Assembly: GCA_964057225.1 (NCBI GenBank)
Contig: OZ059899.1
Coordinates: 16,562,501 to 16,626,500 of the forward strand
Reading direction: 5' to 3'
DNA length: 64,000 bases
Source of the DNA: Auanema rhodensis
Taxonomy: Eukaryota > Nematoda > Chromadorea > Rhabditida > Rhabditidae
Shown one piece after another: positions 61,560 through 64,000 of this stretch. Position 1 is the stretch's first letter; every line of letters starts with the position of its first letter. The notes under the pieces were generated by a model. That model made no database searches. It was not told the origin of the DNA and was given only the letters and a program-made list of their open reading frames with translations. The position numbers were made by a program, and so were the translations under genes.

Positions 61560-64000
61560 TCAACGTGTATAAGACGAATCATATTGGCGTAGCCCAGGAC
61601 TAGACGAATATACAGTGAACATAGAACTCTGAGCACCACACATGGACAGCGTATTACTTCGTTCTCGATAGGATCCTAAAAGCAGTCACATTTGAGATTA
61701 ACATAAATGTAAGTCATCAAGTATTCTGATCATCGAGAATATTTTTGCTGCGAACTATATAGTTGCTTTGTCAGACTGGGAAATATCCACAACTGCTCTG
61801 TATATTCATAACTTACCAATGATCATAGCATCATCATCGTTATCTAAGAAGTCCATGCCGTTCTCATCGTTTTCAGTAACTTCCTTTGCATTACCAAGAG
61901 CATTCGAGAGTAATGTCACATCTTCAGCCAATGGAGAGAATTTTCTCATCAAAGGTGAGATCAAATGAGCGGTTCTGTTGATTGATAAGTAATTCGCGAA
62001 TACAAACAAATTGCTTACTCTTTAAGTTTGTATACATCAAATGGAAACATTTCTTCGAATGGTTTTGTAACTGAGTCATCAATTGGCAATACATGATTAC
62101 AGTACACTAATTGAAGTGACCTTAAAATTATTGATAAGAAAGACAAATAGAAATTATTAAACCTTGTGATAGCACCGAAACAAAGACCAACAGGCTTACT
62201 AACATATTTTAGTGGCTCTAAGGCAGAGTGAACTACTCTACCTAATCCCCATCTACGAATTTCTTCCATATCTAAGAGTTATATTACAGTTTTTTCTCTA
62301 GAAGATGTAACGGACCTGATGACTTTACGAGTTCTTTGTAACGGAATGAAAAAACTATAAAGAATGCTTGGCACAGCGCATAAAAAGTTCCATGGCGACT
62401 TCCACCTGATGTCTGAAATCAATACTTCTTAAAACTCCTATTAAATCAACTTCAAACCTGAACCCCACTAGATTGATCAACATATTGCAACAACCATTTG
62501 AACATTCGAGAAATCCATTCAAATGTAACTCTAGAATACTCACTAATATACAACAAGAAAAATAAAGCAAACCCAATCTTAATAAATTTAGCTCTGGCTA
62601 AAAATGCCGCCATATACGCAGAAGCACCTTGAGCTTTTTTAGCATCAGATTGAGCCCTTTGAGGGCGCGTTATAACAGACCATAAAAATTCCAAAATTTT
62701 TTGAGGGTATTGCTGAAAATAAACATTTAATACAAGGTTTAGAAAAAATATTAACTTCATTTAGTGAAGCTAGATAGAACCATATGAAAGACGAAAATCT
62801 AGAGTGGACAGACATCAGCATTTTACCTTCCAAAATAGGCATAAAAATCCTAAAAACATCATCCGGCTTTAACATATTACCGGGTCGAAACCACGAAGAA
62901 TCTAAAACAAAAGTTGTACAATATAATCATATTTATAATACCAATGGATTCGAGGGTTCCTCCTTGCTTTATGGTTATATAAGTGAGCACATCTTTCATA
63001 GTTCCCTCTAGCTTTGAAGTCTTTTCTTCGACACCATGATTAGTATTCATGTTTTCTTCCACAACACCTTCATCCTAAAAGATATAAGTGATTGGTATTT
63101 TTTATAAGAAAACAACAAACCAAAGCAAATAAAGAAGAAAGTACACAATCATTCTCCGATTCTCTCTTGGTGAGAAACACCTAAATTCAATTAAATGAAA
63201 ACAAAATTCCGAAAGAACTTACATCACAAATAACTATATTTTCAATTATTAAATCCCATATTTCAGGCGTTATCTTAGTGGCATATTCGGAAATTTGAAT
63301 AACATTACGTACAAAACCAACAAAAACTTCGGCAGGTTGGGTGTAATGAGGAAAGGAAAATTTAATACTACTACATAATAATTTGCATGACCTAAAGAAG
63401 AGCATGGATAAAATGAAATAATTTAACCACTTACATAGGTAAGCACTCGTAAATTCGAGCAATAATTTGATGAGCATAAACATAGATTTTATTTTGCTGG
63501 GCTGGATCAAGGGCAAAGGAATCACCTTCTACAGATTCAAAGTTAAATTGTTTTTAAATCTAAAAACAATAACTAACCTGAGCAGACTTTAGGAATCAAA
63601 TTTTTTACTGCACTATTGTATATAGTCTGAGTATGGCATACCTACAAAAATAATTAAAAATAGTTTTCAAAACAACATTTGTACTTGTCTCAGAGCAATA
63701 TCACATAACAAGCTTTGATACCGTGGAAATATTTCAGCAGGAATAGAATTCCATGGAAGGGCCTGAAATTTATGATAAAGTTTTTACAAAAACCAATTAA
63801 AATTACAGCTAGACTATGCACAATCGTCAAACATTTGTCGTCAAACAAATCGCTAAGGTCCACAAACTGTTCCAATAATTGAATTTTAGCAGGATCTTCC
63901 CATTTATCCATAATAGACAAAGCATTGCATATTTTTTTATAAGAAACCAAAGCAACAGGATCTCCCTATATAGAAATGTGTGAAATTATTATGAAATTGA
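61560..64000 (-). CDS. RRN3: RRN3/TIF-IA RNA polymerase I initiation factor (N-terminus cut by right edge)
   Basis: Bridges RNA polymerase I to the core promoter factor at ribosomal DNA and carries growth signals to rRNA synthesis. HEAT-like helical exons on the minus strand include WEDPAKIQLLEQFVDLSDLF, LPWNSIPAEIFPRYQSLLCD, PAQQNKIYVYAHQIIARIYE, TQPAEVFVGFVRNVI, FMPILEGKMLMSVHSRFSSF and the diagnostic GASAYMAAFLARAKFIKIGF. After these come GTFYALCQAFFIVFSFRYKE, RRWGLGRVVHSALEPLKYVS and MFPFDVYKLKES. The end is a Ser-rich tail SYRERSNTLSMCGAQSSMFT, stop at 61560, preceded by an acidic DENGMDFLDNDDDAM patch as in other RRN3 proteins. The first part of the gene lies beyond the right edge. Confidence 0.92.

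Overview
This is a eukaryotic, animal window. Its genes are split into many short exons by very short introns (about 41-55 bases, GT..AG with T-rich acceptors), and their families are metazoan: engrailed homeobox, STIM calcium sensor, AFF/super elongation complex scaffold, KANSL1-type PEHE protein. The sequence is AT-rich, and the gene-poor stretches are full of (GA)n/(TC)n tracts. Two same-strand gene pairs (HAT1-DDX11 and NTH1-POLK) are only about 180 bases apart. In both, an AATAAA lies about 70-95 bases before the 3' splice acceptor that sits at the next ATG, which is the layout of trans-spliced nematode operons. A nematode is therefore the best guess; the species is not identified. No tRNA, rRNA or CRISPR array was recognised.

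Layout. 1-2037 (-): 5' part of a YME1L-type mitochondrial i-AAA protease, cut by the left edge. 2850-5355 (-): KANSL1-like PEHE protein, divergent from HAT1 (5863-7542, +) over a 0.5-kb CpG-containing spacer. DDX11/CHL1 helicase (7721-11328, +) follows HAT1 as a probable operon partner. 11541-17615 (-): an unrecognised helical protein with a 5-kb first intron. 17616-29278: gene-poor and rich in microsatellites. 29279-30497: a decayed mariner element with intact terminal repeats. 30625-34659 (-): AFF4-like scaffold with a very long Glu-Lys repeat. 35338-37962 (+): STIM. 38862-40273 (+): NIFK-like nucleolar RNA-binding protein with a histone H1-like tail. 40274-45006: gene-poor. 45007-48909 (+): engrailed. 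50528-51261: a non-autonomous inverted-repeat element carrying an exact piece of NTH1. 51264-53696 (-): DNA polymerase kappa. 53883-55263 (-): NTH1 glycosylase. 55683-57906 (+): unrecognised protein made of two homologous cysteine-containing modules. 58118-60758 (-): aldo-keto reductase of the L-galactose dehydrogenase type. 61560-64000 (-): RRN3/TIF-IA, cut by the right edge.

Themes. Many products act in the nucleus: histone acetylation (HAT1, KANSL1-like), genome maintenance (DDX11, POLK, NTH1), transcription (AFF, RRN3, engrailed) and ribosome biogenesis (NIFK, RRN3). The observations most worth following are the duplicated-module protein, the exact 153-base inverted NTH1 copy flanking POLK, the two operon-like repair and chromatin gene pairs, and a related motif before both STIM and NIFK. 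Gene models were built by reading splice sites by eye. Gene ends are more reliable than individual exon borders.
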